IMG/VR virus record: IMGVR_UViG_3300024259_000183
Location: 1-20,280 of that record
DNA length: 20,280 bases
Strand: one strand, 5' to 3'
DNA from: a virus
Positions 1 through 9,939 of the stretch are shown here, piece by piece. The notes under the pieces were generated by a model. The model was not told the origin of the DNA. It made no database searches and worked only from the letters and a program-made list of their open reading frames with translations. Made by a program: the position numbers and the translations under genes. Position 1 is the stretch's first letter, and each line of letters opens with the position of its first letter.

Positions 1-61
1 ATTGCTGTGCTTGATTGATAACTATGTCATTATCAGGGTCAAATTTTTTATAAATTGCCAT
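1..61 (-). CDS. Start of a phage protein, cut by the window edge
   Basis: Only the first 20 residues are visible (MAIYKKFDPDNDIVI...), and the frame runs off the left edge. The ATG at 61 is preceded by AAGGAG with good spacing, and it starts 11 bases after the stop of the gene before it, so this is a real start. Its place at the end of a run of virion genes suggests another structural protein. There is too little sequence to name it. Confidence 0.7.
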   Translation of the reverse strand, partial: MAIYKKFDPDNDIVINQAQQ

Positions 62-72
62 CTAATATCTCC

Positions 73-732
73 TTATCCTGCACTTGATAAATTAATTGGT
101 GCAGTTGGGCCAGGTTTAATTGTAATTGGAATTGTTGCGGTTGCACCGGTTTCATTACCGACTATTGTTAATTGTGTTACTTGAACCGTTGACACCGTTT
201 TTGAAAATACACGAACAGTGGTTGCAGAAACTGCTTGACTATTGGTAAGCTCATCCGTGTCCAAAAATACTGGAATTGTGTTTCCGTTATTTGGAACATC
301 ACCACCTGCGGCCACCTGTAAATATGCAACATTTCCGTTATGTAGAATAAAGGTGTATCCAAGTGTAGCATCACTTGCGTTCAATGTCAATGGAGTAATT
401 GGCTGGTCGCCAGGACCATTAAACACCATTGCAGAGACCGGTACTTGAAGTATCGGCATACGTGTTGTTGCTTTTGGAAGAGTAATTAATTTGTATCGCA
501 TAATCTGAGTTTCATCAGGGAATGCTTCCAATACTGGCATATTTTCAATTACCGTTCCATAATAATTTGTACCGTTAGGGTGACTAACATCTCATAGAGT
601 GTAGTCAATGTCATCATCAGATAAGGCAAACTTGGTAATTTTAAACTCGTTGTTACCTCGGGCTAATAATTCCCTTCCCTTTTTTGTTAGAATAGCATCT
701 ACCGTGACGGATGCGTTGTTGAGAAAACCCAT
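73..732 (-). CDS. Conserved virion structural protein (219 aa), one in-frame TGA
   Basis: The ATG at 732 follows AAGGAGAGCAAAC, a good ribosome binding site; the gene ends at TAA. The N terminus (MGFLNNASVTVDAILTKKGR, then LARGN...FKITKFALSDDDIDY) resembles a conserved structural protein of marine T4-like phages. The in-frame TGA at 592-594 (codon 47) falls in DYTL-W-DVSHPNG, just before the conserved NGTNYYG and IENMP stretch, so the standard code would lose this N-terminal quarter. It is the only Trp codon in the protein. The C-terminal half is beta-rich and low in charge. Function inferred from family resemblance and position; exact role unknown. Confidence 0.8.
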
Positions 733-819
733 GTTTGCTCTCCTTGTAAGTTTATATTTTAAGGTTGTATAACTATTTTTGTATATCTATAAATAGCTAT
801 TTTTCAAATTTTCACCAAG
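733..819. other. AT-rich intergenic gap between two structural genes
   Basis: This is the longest gap inside the structural region. It is very AT-rich and holds a 12-base palindrome (AAATAGCTATTT, 791-802). On the minus strand, AATATAAAC lies about 20 bases upstream of the start at 732 and is a weak partial match to a T4 late promoter. The palindrome lacks a T tract typical of a terminator. A promoter or processing site is possible but not shown. Confidence 0.35.
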
Positions 820-3800
820 TTACTTAACTCTCAACTTGGACTCTCCTGGTTCTTTCGTTACCAATACTGTTGGTGACGTTATTGTGATTTCCACAGGCAA
901 GCCACCATCGGTGGTTGTGTCTTTGGTTTGTTCACATCCATCATATCACAGATTCAACGTTGACCTGCTACGCAATACATTATATTCCGCAGGGACCAAA
1001 GATGATGAATGGTAATTGTCGATTGATTGACTGAATCTGGATGAATAATAATATTTTTGAATCATGCTATGTTCGCTTAAACGTGAGCCTGAAACATATG
1101 GTTCCAAAGCTTCCTCGAATATGAATAGTGGAATGCCCATCCCAAGTGAACCTGATTGATAATATGACCCAGTTAATATATATTTTGCAGGAGATTGAAA
1201 TACATCACCATCAAAGGTGTAATTCATATCAACATCATATCCAATATATCCTCTCCACAAGTCATAAGAACCAGATTGAACTCAATTAACCGACGCTGAC
1301 CCTGCATATGCATCATACGATGCGGTAGTTGACCAAAGATTAGACCCAGACCCTGCGAAATATGATTCTGAACCAGTTAATGCAAGTGTGTTTCCACCGG
1401 CCAAAGACGCAGAATGATAATCTTCACTTCCGGTCAAAACAACGCTGACATCAATTGTATCTTCATAGGAGTGATTCGTCCATTCAATCTTTTCACTTAT
1501 AACGACCTTTGAGCGTTCCAAAATGTTAGGTTCAATCAAAATTCCCACTCGTGCACTTGCACGAAATGGAATCAATTTCTGTAATTGGCTGAACAATGAA
1601 TTGTCATAATATCTAATCAGTCTCATGTAGTCCCAAAAATTATTTGGACTTGTATATTTTTGCCAGTATGAATCGGAGACACTATTCAAATCTTTATATG
1701 TTTGCTTGGCTATGTCTCGTGGGTCACCAATATATTGACTGAAATCCAAATCAGCAATGGACATAATAATGTCTTCATTGATAACATCGGTAGGTGCAAA
1801 ATATACGCCCAGTAAATTTGAATCAATTGGTGCGGTGTCAAACGAACTTTTTTCTTTGCGGATATTTGATGACAGCAATCTATTACCATCAGATTCCGGA
1901 ATAATGTTATTCGTTTCAATTCTAACTTTGCTTGCCATGTGTCGGTTTGGCCCAATGTCAGGAATCAGCAATTTCTGCTCATCTTCAATACTTGAATAAT
2001 TTGTTTCATTGGCAAACCCCACAGCACTACCCGTTTGGGTGTATGTTTGATTTGCGCTTGTATCTCGGACAGACGAATTAACAGAATGATTGATATTATC
2101 ATCAAATGAAAATCTTCTTACCAAATCTGTATATGATGCGGATGCGTGATTTCCATTGAATGATTTTGGAGCACCGACATGATTATCAAATGCAGTTATG
2201 CTCAATGGTGCCGTCCAATATCTGAATTCCATCATCGAACCACTAAATTGTGACCCAAATGCATTTCCACTTGAACCACCAACATACATCGTTCCACTTG
2301 CGGAGTAAGCCGCATTATAGGATTCCGATAATTCTGGATTCACGCTGGAACCTGAAATTGTCATTCCAGTAACAGACTCTAAATATATTTTGCTTGTACT
2401 TGAGTTGTATTTTTTGACCGCCAATTCATATTTGATTGCTTGGTTGTTGTTATCAGTTGTTAGTGGACCAACCTGCTTAACAATTGCAGACAGTGCTACA
2501 GAACCTGTAGCTACCGCATTGTCACCTGGTTTTATAGCTCGCTTAGGCCAACCAGTTACACCAATTAATTCATTTGTATATGCATTTTTTGATGTGTATG
2601 TGAACGTGATTGGCAACCCACCGACATTGACAGTTGTAAATTGACCGGATGTTGGAAAATTGGTTACGGATGTTAATGAAATACGTGTGGCTTCATACGC
2701 AAATGCAGAACTACTAATAGTAGACACAACGGATGGAATAATGCTACGCTTAACCATGGCAGAATAAAATTCACCATCGTAAATAGGCATAGCGGATGAA
2801 CTTATAGTTTGATATCCATTTGAACCGGATAGTGCAAATGCTACTGAGCCATAATTGTCGTCTGAGCCATTATCCTTTAAGTAGACTCCCCAATTGGCAC
2901 CCACATTCAATAGGGTCTGATTTGAACCAGTTGCTGATTTGAATCTAAATTCAACGGTGTCCGGCTTCCTACTACTGTTCGGGTCGCTGACCCAAGTTGT
3001 TTGAACATATTGTGCGCCCTTGAAATCAATAGCTTTGGTAAATTTGCGTGTTATTTCATATGAAGGTGCGGCACCGGTTTTTTCAGGGCCACCATATTCT
3101 TTTATTCGTAAAATTGTTGATGGAATTCCATAGCAATTAATCAAGCCCTGCAGTGCTCGCTTTGTTCCTTTGGTTTTCATAAAGAAAGGCATGTTGTTAA
3201 TCAGCCTGTTCCATATTTCCTTAGAAATATCCTCTTCACTAACAACGGATGTGGTTGAGTATGTTGAACCGGTTACAGTATATCCCAATTTATATTTTGG
3301 AAGTGAAATAAGAGACTTGCCATTGTATAGCTCCCAACCCAATGATTTCGCAACTGGGTACACCAAATCTTTGGACAGTCCACTGGTCAATTTATCGTCC
3401 CGAACGTGGATATCAGACATTGCTTTAATGTAAACCCAAATCCCGTCAAAATAATGACCCATCATATTCAAAAATGTCATGTAATCAACATTTGTGGAAT
3501 CTTCACCAACATGAAGTGGTGTTAAATGAACCAATCTATCCCTGTTATTCAAATCAAACAAGGATGCGGATGCAAGAGTTGTAGCATACCAAGCAACTGC
3601 TTCGGATGAAGTTACTGCATAATGTGTATATGGGTTAGATGAATTTTGCTTTGGCCATGAGTTGCTGAAGAATTGACCGTTTGAGCTTGTGGCATAAGAA
3701 GAGCTTTCAAAATACATATATTTTTCAAACGGGTCAAGTGCATTTTCAATTTCGTAAATTTTATTTTCGTATACCTTTATCCCCGCCGTCAAACTGCTTG

Positions 3801-5040
3801 TCACCGGAGTATTTGTAAGTGCCAAGGATGCACTTGATGCTAAATGGCTGTCAATAGTTGTTAGTTTTGATTTAAAATTTGCAATTCGGGTTGCCGCAGA
3901 ACTGAAATGAACAAAGTTTTCAAATTGACCATATTCAACGTTCAAGTCAACGCTGTCTAAACTGCTTGACAGAATTAAATTTCGTAGCTTTGTTGAGACT
4001 TCACTATTACCAGTTAATAGAGTTTCCTTGCTTTGATATTTCCCCTCGGTGGTATCAATTGGATTTTCAATGTCTGATAACAGCGGCTGTCGCAAAACAA
4101 CAGCATCAATCTTATCCTCAACAAACGGTATTAATGATACAGTTTCTTTATGCTGTGGTAACATTTCTTTAACCACCCAGCACAAATCACCCACTTCAAC
4201 ATCTTTAACCGGCTCATATAATTTATATACAATTGAGTGTGGATATTGTACCGCCGTTTTATCGTCTTTTTTATGATTGACGGTTAATTTTAAATTGTTG
4301 TCTCCAAAATTAAGAAGTGTAATTAAATTTTTTGCATCTCCGGTTTTGTATGTAATTGTCCAATTTCCATATGGATATGTGGCCATACCTGAATGAACAC
4401 CACCAACGTGCCCAATATCAAGTGCAACTTCATCCCAAGACTTGGCAGTATATATTAAATCGTTGCCAACAATCGCCGTAATATCAGATTCAAACGGTGC
4501 AAAAATCGGAGTTTCAATGATTGTACTTGTGTATATGTATTCTAATTTAAAATCAGAAACCCACATCACACCCTCATCACCACGATTACCATCAATCGCA
4601 ACATCATGAGGTAGTTCCAAATTCCAAGAGTCTGGAATAATAATTTCAGAAGTTTTCTGTTCTCATTCACCAATGGTGTTGTCAACATGTCGGTTCATGT
4701 TGAGACTAACTTTTCCAGGAGTGCCAGTTTGCACTCAATCATACTCAGTTCCGCCAAGATGTGTTCAGACCCATTCAGTCTCGGGGCTACTTTCCCCAAC
4801 CAATGTGTTTAAATTTGGATTTTCATTTACATGAATTCAATCAAATGTACCGAATTGACCGGCTTCACCCACGTTAGTTCAAACCCACTCACCGTCGGGT
4901 GACAATGTACCTTCCATCAAATTTGGATTAATTTCCGGCACAGCGGGGTCGTCAACAACAATAGACCCCTCAATTATATCAAAGTCTGCCGCCGGTGAAG
5001 GAAGTGCTGATAAATTCATATTAAAATTTGCTTGTGGCAT
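820..5040 (-). CDS. Very large virion protein (1406 aa) with ConA/LamG-like domain and Trp-rich N-terminal repeats
   Basis: One reading frame runs from the ATG at 5040 (AAAGGA upstream) to TAA at 820, with seven in-frame TGA codons: 4879, 4837, 4765, 4735, 4663, 1282 and 946 (first base on the plus strand). Residues ~45-110 hold two copies of a Trp-rich unit (NPNL...SP..EWVWT..G..-DW). Residues ~660-940 look like a concanavalin A/LamG-type beta sandwich (AIDFKGAQYVQTTW, VEFRFKS, GVYLKDNG, then FRYWTAPLS). Before it comes a conserved stretch IWNRLINNMPFFMKTKG. Such proteins in marine T4-like phages are tail or baseplate-associated and may bind the host surface; the precise role is unknown. The central 1100 codons use only TGG (17 times). 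Under the standard code this would look like three fragments. Confidence 0.85.
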
Positions 5041-5053
5041 TATTTGTCCTTTG

Positions 5054-5521
5054 TTAATTTAAACATATTGGCATGTTAAATGTATGTCCTGCATCTACTC
5101 TTTTTTGTTGTTTTGGGTTTGGCATTACTCGTTCAATTTCCCATAAATTTTCAACCAATTTTTCACCGTCTGTTCAATCAGTAATGGTTTTTCCGTTTTT
5201 AATAATTTCATTACAAAATACTAATTTTTTAACCACCCGACTCTCAGGATAAAAATTGGGAATCATGTTTCAATGTACTATGTCAAATAAAATATTGTAT
5301 TTTTCAAACCCAATTTGTGTGCCTTGTATCATAATATTTGACAATTGTTCAAGGTCCACTGGGTCGTTTGTTAATACAATATCAATATCCAATGTATTTA
5401 GTGGAGACTCTAACATTCCTCCACACAATCATATTTTATAATTATCAACTCCTGGAATAGCAAAAAAATCTACCAATCATTTGGATATATCTGCTACTTC
5501 AGGTTTGCGATATTGTTGCAA
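5054..5521 (-). CDS. Nucleotidyltransferase-like protein (155 aa), four in-frame TGA
   Basis: The frame ends at TAA 5054 and holds TGA codons at 5477, 5429, 5270 and 5174, each in a plausible Trp context (SKWLVDFF, YKIWLCGGM, DIVHWNMIP, ITDWTDGE); one TGG is also used. The stretch IWLCGGMLESPLNTLDIDIVL has the GG followed by a spaced DxD of the polymerase-beta nucleotidyltransferase fold, and FDIVHW could supply a third acidic residue. The substrate is unknown. No ATG is available after the upstream stop. The TTG at 5521 (MQQYRKPEVADI), with AAAGGTG about 10 bases upstream, is my best start, but it is uncertain. With the standard code the gene is invisible, because no fragment is long. It sits as an extra gene between virion genes. 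Confidence 0.75.
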
Positions 5522-5553
5522 AGTCGTGACGACACCTTTTGTATATTTAAAAA

Positions 5554-5583
5554 TTATGAACCGCCGTCATCACCACTACCGCC
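5554..5583 (-). repeat. Copy 1 of a 30-base repeat coding a GGSGDDGGS tail
   Basis: Covers the last codons and TAA of the PKD protein gene. It matches 6105-6134 at 28 of 30 positions; both differences are A/G changes in third codon positions. Confidence 0.8.
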
Positions 5584-6078
5584 TACACCACCAATTTCTT
5601 CAAAGGTCGCAGTAATAGTTTTATTCTCAGGCGACAAAATAATAGTTGTATTTCTTGCAGTTGTATTACTAATAGCGTCAGTATCTCCAGTCCACCTAAA
5701 AAATTCATATCCGTTAGCAGGATTTGCGCTAATTGCTATTGCAGTTCCAAATTGACTTGTTTGATATGTACCTGCGCCTGTGACAGTTCCTCCATCATTT
5801 GGAGTACGCTGTATTGTCAACACGCTTGTGGTAGCTGGGTCACTTGGTGGCGCAGTTCCGTCTGTGGAATTAACAATCACAGAATCCGTTCTAACATCTG
5901 TTCCTGAATCATTGGTTACCGTTAAACTCACAGTATACGTTCCAGCGGTTGGATATACGTGATTTGGGTTTGCTTGTGTTGAAGACTGACCATCACCAAA
6001 GTTTCATGAATATGTATCTGCAACCGTAGATGTATTAACGAAAGTTACCTGTAATGGTGCATTTCCTGTTATTGACAT
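5554..6078 (-). CDS. PKD-domain virion protein with second beta-repeat domain (174 aa)
   Basis: The ATG at 6078 follows AAGGAG. Residues ~5-58 are a PKD domain with the hallmark YSWNFGDG followed by HVYPTAGTYTVSLTV. Its Trp25 is encoded by TGA at 6004-6006 and is a conserved core residue of the family. After a Thr/Pro-rich linker, residues ~95-160 resemble the bacterial InlB/Flg_new-type repeat (GTAIAISANPANGYEFFRWTGD, ITATFEE), with a TGG-coded Trp. The protein ends in a flexible GGSGDDGGS tail that also ends the next gene upstream. PKD and such repeats in phages decorate capsids or tails and may help adhesion; which one is not shown. It likely belongs to the structural operon. Confidence 0.85.
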
Positions 6079-6104
6079 TTTATTTCTCCTTATATCGTTA
6101 TAAT

Positions 6105-6134
6105 TTATGAACCACCGTCATCACCGCTACCGCC
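6105..6134 (-). repeat. Copy 2 of the 30-base repeat coding a GGSGDDGGS tail
   Basis: Covers the last codons and TAA of the 461-residue virion protein. It matches 5554-5583 at 28 of 30 positions. Confidence 0.8.
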
Positions 6135-7490
6135 ACCACCTTCTTCATCATCGGGTGGGTCTGGCGTCGGCGTAACCGCAGACATAGTAAAACTTGCTAA
6201 TGGTAAATTCCCTGCCAACATGTTAAAATTGGCTGTTGGGTTGCCCATCGTATTAAATCCCAAAGGTGGGCCATTTGGTTTGGCTTCAGCCCATGTCCCG
6301 ACAAATCCAGTTGGTGGAATTTCAGGTTTAGGCTCTGTTGAATATGGTGTATATTTCATTCTAACATTTATATATTTGCTTGCATTTGATTTTTGTTTCC
6401 ATGTAGCCCTAATAATATCCCCGTGCTCTATTCCTTTACTTGCCAATGACTCAATGTGATTTCCAAACACACTTAGCTGACGATGTGGCAATGAATATTG
6501 TGCATTATTATCAATGAATTTCACTGCAAGAGAATCGTTTGAACCTTCACGGTCAACCCACATTGGATGATATCCAAGTCCTGGCGAGTCAACTCAATCC
6601 TGATACCCCACCGTTCAAGTAAGAGTAGGCCGTACAGCATCCACATGTAATATAGAATCCCAATCTGTGTCCGTTGGACTGTATTCAAAATCTGTCACTA
6701 TAACATTTGTATCCAATATTGTGAGTGCGGTATGTGTTCTGTTGTAGCCCGTTATGAAAGCGTCTTCAATTCTTAATTTTCCACCGACCATATTTTCATT
6801 TATACGGGTTGATTGGACATAGTACGATGGAATGTTAAATTCAAAAGTAGATGAGTCTTGTAAGTGCAATCTACCATAAGAACCACGAGTATCAGGCGTA
6901 TAAACCATTTCATCAGTATATAAATTTGCAAAATTATTTTTATAGCTGTCAAGCTTTATATCAAGTGGAGCCAATCTAATTTCTGTTTTTGATGGTGAAA
7001 TTGCTTGAACAAAATATTTTAATTCACGCACATCCAATTCTTCGGGCATGGAAGTGTCACCCTCTTGGCCTTTAAATATAACGCCATCAGAATTTACCCA
7101 ATAATCTTGCTGTTCAAATCCGGTAACGCTTGGTGGGCCGGAATACACCATCCCAATTTTTGTTGGAAGTGTTTCAACCAATACGATATCATCTTGCCCC
7201 GCAATGTTTCTGAAAAAATTATATACAACCTTAAAATCGCCAGATAGAAAACCCATTTTTCGTAAAGTATCGCCTGGCTTTAAAATGATATTTCCGGACG
7301 ATGCTATCTGATAATCCGACACCTTGCCCGATGTGATAAGATTGTCGCTTAAATCGTAAACATGAATTTCAACACGGTCGGTTGCCGCTACGGTTCCAAA
7401 AAGTGGACTATTCCAAAAATCGTTGTTTCCAACGGCATATGTTCCACCCGCTTTTAGTATCTTCAAGTCTTTATCAGTTAATCTTGACAT
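6105..7490 (-). CDS. Virion structural protein (461 aa), two in-frame TGA
   Basis: Start ATG at 7490 (MSRLTDKDLKILKAGG), stop TAA at 6105. TGA codons at 6615 and 6594 lie 21 bases apart (PTLT-W-TVGYQD-W-VDSPG) and join what would otherwise be a 291-residue and a 152-residue product. Six Trp codons are TGG. The N-terminal part is beta-rich. The centre carries LPTKIGMVYSGPPSV and a stretch on an inferred surface-exposed fold. The C terminus is Pro-rich (PTPDPPDDEE), then Gly-rich, ending GGSGDDGGS, identical to the tail of the PKD protein downstream. The start codon directly abuts the stop of the preceding gene, so the two are likely co-translated. No family is named with confidence; position argues for a tail or baseplate component. 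Confidence 0.8.
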
Positions 7491-7796
7491 TTACAATTCT
7501 CCGATATTACGGTCAATGACCAAATCCAACATTTCATCTGTTCTAATATTTGTACTCTGATTTGATACGACAACTTCTTGCCATGGTCCTTGCATTCCAA
7601 GCTCGGTTTGTTTATCTTCATAGGATATAAACACCCCTTTAGAATTCCTGAGCGTTTGACTGACTGTGGTTGATGAGCCTGATACCGCAAATTGCTCACG
7701 GTCTCTCGCCATCTGATTTTCATATTCAGCAATATCTCTATTTTCCAATGTTTGGAAATATTGATTATTTTCTAATTCTGCTATTGTGTATGGCAT
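7491..7796 (-). CDS. Small conserved phage protein (101 aa)
   Basis: Starts MPYTIAELENNQYFQTLENRD and ends DRNIGEL-TAA. The ATG at 7796 lies one base after the TAA of the gene upstream (TAACATG), which suggests translational coupling; a GTG at 7820 would extend it but would overlap the upstream gene without a better ribosome binding site. It has one TGG and no TGA. The first half is acidic and predicted helical, with ENRDIAEYENQMARDREQF as a possible coiled coil. I do not recognise a family. It lies between a capsid-targeted-type small protein and a large virion protein. Confidence 0.75.
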   Translation of the reverse strand: MPYTIAELENNQYFQTLENRDIAEYENQMARDREQFAVSGSSTTVSQTLRNSKGVFISYEDKQTELGMQGPWQEVVVSNQSTNIRTDEMLDLVIDRNIGEL

Positions 7797-7797
7797 G

Positions 7798-8175
7798 TTA
7801 TTGCATGGTCTTTCAGCCACGTAATGGGTGCATCTCAGCCGTTTCTAATTTCCACACAAGTGACCTAAACTCTTTAAATCAAACCTCTGCATCGTCCCTG
7901 TTTAGATTACGCAAAGAATTAGAAAGTTGGTGTGTGACTGAATGAAACTGTCTTTTACGCTTACCTCTAATCATTTTATCGGTTACAGATTTTAACGATT
8001 TATGCAATTTTTGTAGTTTCGCTTCGTCTCAACTGGCGTTAGCTTTATGCGCCATTTTTAACAAACCAAGATAATCAAAATCGTCACTTCACAGAGCACC
8101 GATTTTATATTTTTTAACCTCATTCAACGCTTGAATTTCTTCTCTAATCATCTCTCTTAATTCTGATTTTTTCAT
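7798..8175 (-). CDS. Small basic protein with LNE-type N-terminal leader (125 aa), four in-frame TGA
   Basis: Start ATG at 8175 after TAAGGAGCCGAG; stop TAA at 7798. The first 19 residues (MKKSELREMIREEIQALNE) nearly match the starts of two other small proteins here, at 13314 and 15393. The leader ends in L-x-E, the cut site preferred by T4-type prohead protease, so I infer packaging into the prohead and trimming after Glu19. The rest is Lys/Arg-rich and helical (KMIRGKRKRQ), which would suit DNA binding or injection. TGA codons at 8089, 8029, 7879 and 7813 (ALWSDD, ASWDEA, EVWFKE, RGWKTM) outnumber the one TGG. Under the standard code only scraps of this gene can be read. The function after delivery is unknown. 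Confidence 0.8.
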
Positions 8176-8184
8176 CTCGGCTCC

Positions 8185-9258
8185 TTATCTCACTACTTTA
8201 AATAATATATTCTCATCATGATATTGTACATTTTCATTCACGGTATCTGCGTCTGTAACCACTTTAATAATCACCCTATAATATCTCTCGGGCTGTAGTC
8301 CATTTGCCCATAGTGTAAAATAATTACCAGTTGAATCACAACTTACTTTAGAATAAGTATCAAATGGAATTATAATGTCTTCCGTGACCGCATCCCTGAT
8401 TGAATAATATGTGCTTCCACTTGGTAATGTATTGACAGTCAAGTTGGCTGAAGATGTAGCTCAGGTTCGGGTTACAAATCTTGGCTTACCAACCACTCTG
8501 AATTTGACCTTTGAAGTTTCCTTTATCTCAGGTTTCAATCCCTTGAAATAAATTACATGGTCTTCAAGCTGAGTTGATGATAACGCTGTTAATGAACCAG
8601 TGCTTCAGGATGAATTGTCCCAAGCAACTTCAAGCTTCGGTGGATAAATTGTATTGGTATCCCTTGAAAAATATTTGAATGTTCCTAAGTGGGTTGTATT
8701 CGCCTCATCAGCAACGCTTCGCTTGACTATGAATCCTTCGTTTGGAACACTTACACTTAGTCAGTTATTTACAATATCAGTTACGTCCATGCGCAAATCA
8801 TTGGAATCTAAATTAAAAGATTGTGAAGCTATATATGTGCTTCCGCTGTACCACAGGCCACCAACATCACTTGAGCCACTAATCCATTCAGAGTTCGGAG
8901 CACGATACCTTCAACTGGCCCCTGCTGTGGTCTGAGGGTCATCAAAATATTGTCCCTGACCCATTTGCCAGCTTTGACTAACTGGATACGCAAATAAGCT
9001 TTGGGTCACCAATAGTCCGCTGGACCCCGCATCATACATATTCAAATAAAATCTTGCAGTTGTTGGTATGATTCCGCTAACAATGGAACTTGAAATCTCG
9101 GACAAATCAAATTTAATGACCGGTCGTGATACGTTAATTGTTGTTGCGGCTAAATTCATAGCCTTCTCAACTTCCAAAATCTCATCAAGTCCGGTATTCA
9201 TGCTTGAGGACGCCTCATATAGTGTTGCGTCTTTATCTGCATACACGAAATATCTCAT
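8185..9258 (-). CDS. Virion structural protein, DNRLRE-like N-terminal domain (357 aa), four in-frame TGA
   Basis: Start ATG at 9258, overlapping the TAA of the endonuclease upstream (TAATG), with GGGAGAG in front. TGA codons at 8911, 8761, 8605 and 8461 (GASWRYR, NNWLSV, SSWSTG, RTWATS) link two pieces that look separate under the standard code; about five TGG are also used. The first ~190 residues (YADKDATLYEASSSMNTG, then RPVIKFDLSEI, RFYLNMYDAG, AYPVSQSWQMGQ, GASW, MDVTDIVN) resemble the DNRLRE/CBM-like beta sandwich seen in secreted and virion surface proteins. The C-terminal part is beta-rich (YRVIIKVVTDAD). It is probably a tail or baseplate component contacting the cell surface. The family assignment is from memory of its pattern. 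Confidence 0.8.
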
Positions 9259-9274
9259 TAGATTCTCTCCCTAA
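9249..9274 (-). repeat. Direct repeat flanking the endonuclease gene, downstream copy
   Basis: On the minus strand it reads TAGGGAG, seven bases, then TAATGAGATATT. It holds the ribosome binding site and first codons of the 357-residue virion gene, and the last codons of the endonuclease. The other copy is at 9917-9939. Confidence 0.7.
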
Positions 9275-9926
9275 TTTCTATAAATTCACACCCAAGCAAA
9301 TTCACAATTTCTTGTTTTCTTTGCATATCGTGTTTTGCTTGCCTCTCATGAAATGGCTCGTAATATTCAATTACCACGTTTTTCTCCAAGTCATATCCAT
9401 CAACTCAATATCCCAACTCTTTAATATGAAATTCCCCACCGTTTTCGGCGTGTTGAAATTTATACCCATGACTATCGCCGTATTCATCTATAACTTTACA
9501 TGCTGATGAATTATAATTTGGATATAATTTTCCATGTTTTTCTTCAAGCCCACGTAATGTACTTACTCTCATTTTAAGTAAGGTTTCAGTAGAATGTGTT
9601 TTGCCACGCATACCAACAGCATTATAATCACCCCTCTTAATAGCTTTACATACGGGGTTATTTTCCCCTCTAACGGAACAGCTTTTAGAACAAAATCTAT
9701 CACCAGTATTGTTTAATTCACGGGGTTCTATATAAAATGAATTATCACAATCTGTAGCTGAACATGTAATATATTTCCCATTTTTAATGCCAACATTCCA
9801 CGGCGTTGTTTCCTTTTTTGAACAGGACAGGCAATCGCTGTTGTTTCTATTAGCTTGATTTACAGAGCTTTGTTGGGAATAAGAAAGTTCAACATTACAT
9901 GAAGGGCAACGGCGGTAATATCTCAT
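9258..9926 (-). CDS. Free-standing homing-type endonuclease, Vsr/EDxHD-like (222 aa), one in-frame TGA
   Basis: Start ATG overlaps the stop of gp6 (TAATG at 9924-9928), and its own stop overlaps the next start. Two zinc-ribbon-like cysteine sets (CPSC...CLSC; C-x5-C...CSKSC) occupy residues ~8-90, and a NUMOD3-like piece (GKTHSTETLLKM) follows. The C-terminal ~90 residues form a nuclease-like domain: DEYGDSHGYKFQHAENGGEF, then DGYD, IEYYEPFH and HDMQRKQEI. It matches the C terminus of the endonuclease at 11907-12593 closely. Glu, Glu, His, Asp spacing suggests the Vsr-like EDxHD homing endonuclease group (family knowledge). TGA 9405 gives GYWVDGYD, just before the catalytic stretch, so standard-code reading would remove the active site. 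Such genes spread by cutting genomes that lack them. Confidence 0.8.
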
Positions 9927-9939
9927 TATAAGCTCCCTA
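9917..9939 (-). repeat. Direct repeat flanking the endonuclease gene, upstream copy
   Basis: On the minus strand it reads TAGGGAG, four bases, then TAATGAGATATT. It spans the end of gp6 and the start of the endonuclease. The conserved ribosome binding site and TAATG are shared with 9249-9274. Confidence 0.7.

Noticed and set aside
788-795. Exact TATAAATA late-promoter box on the plus strand
   Set aside because: No plus-strand gene follows it, and the region is very AT-rich.
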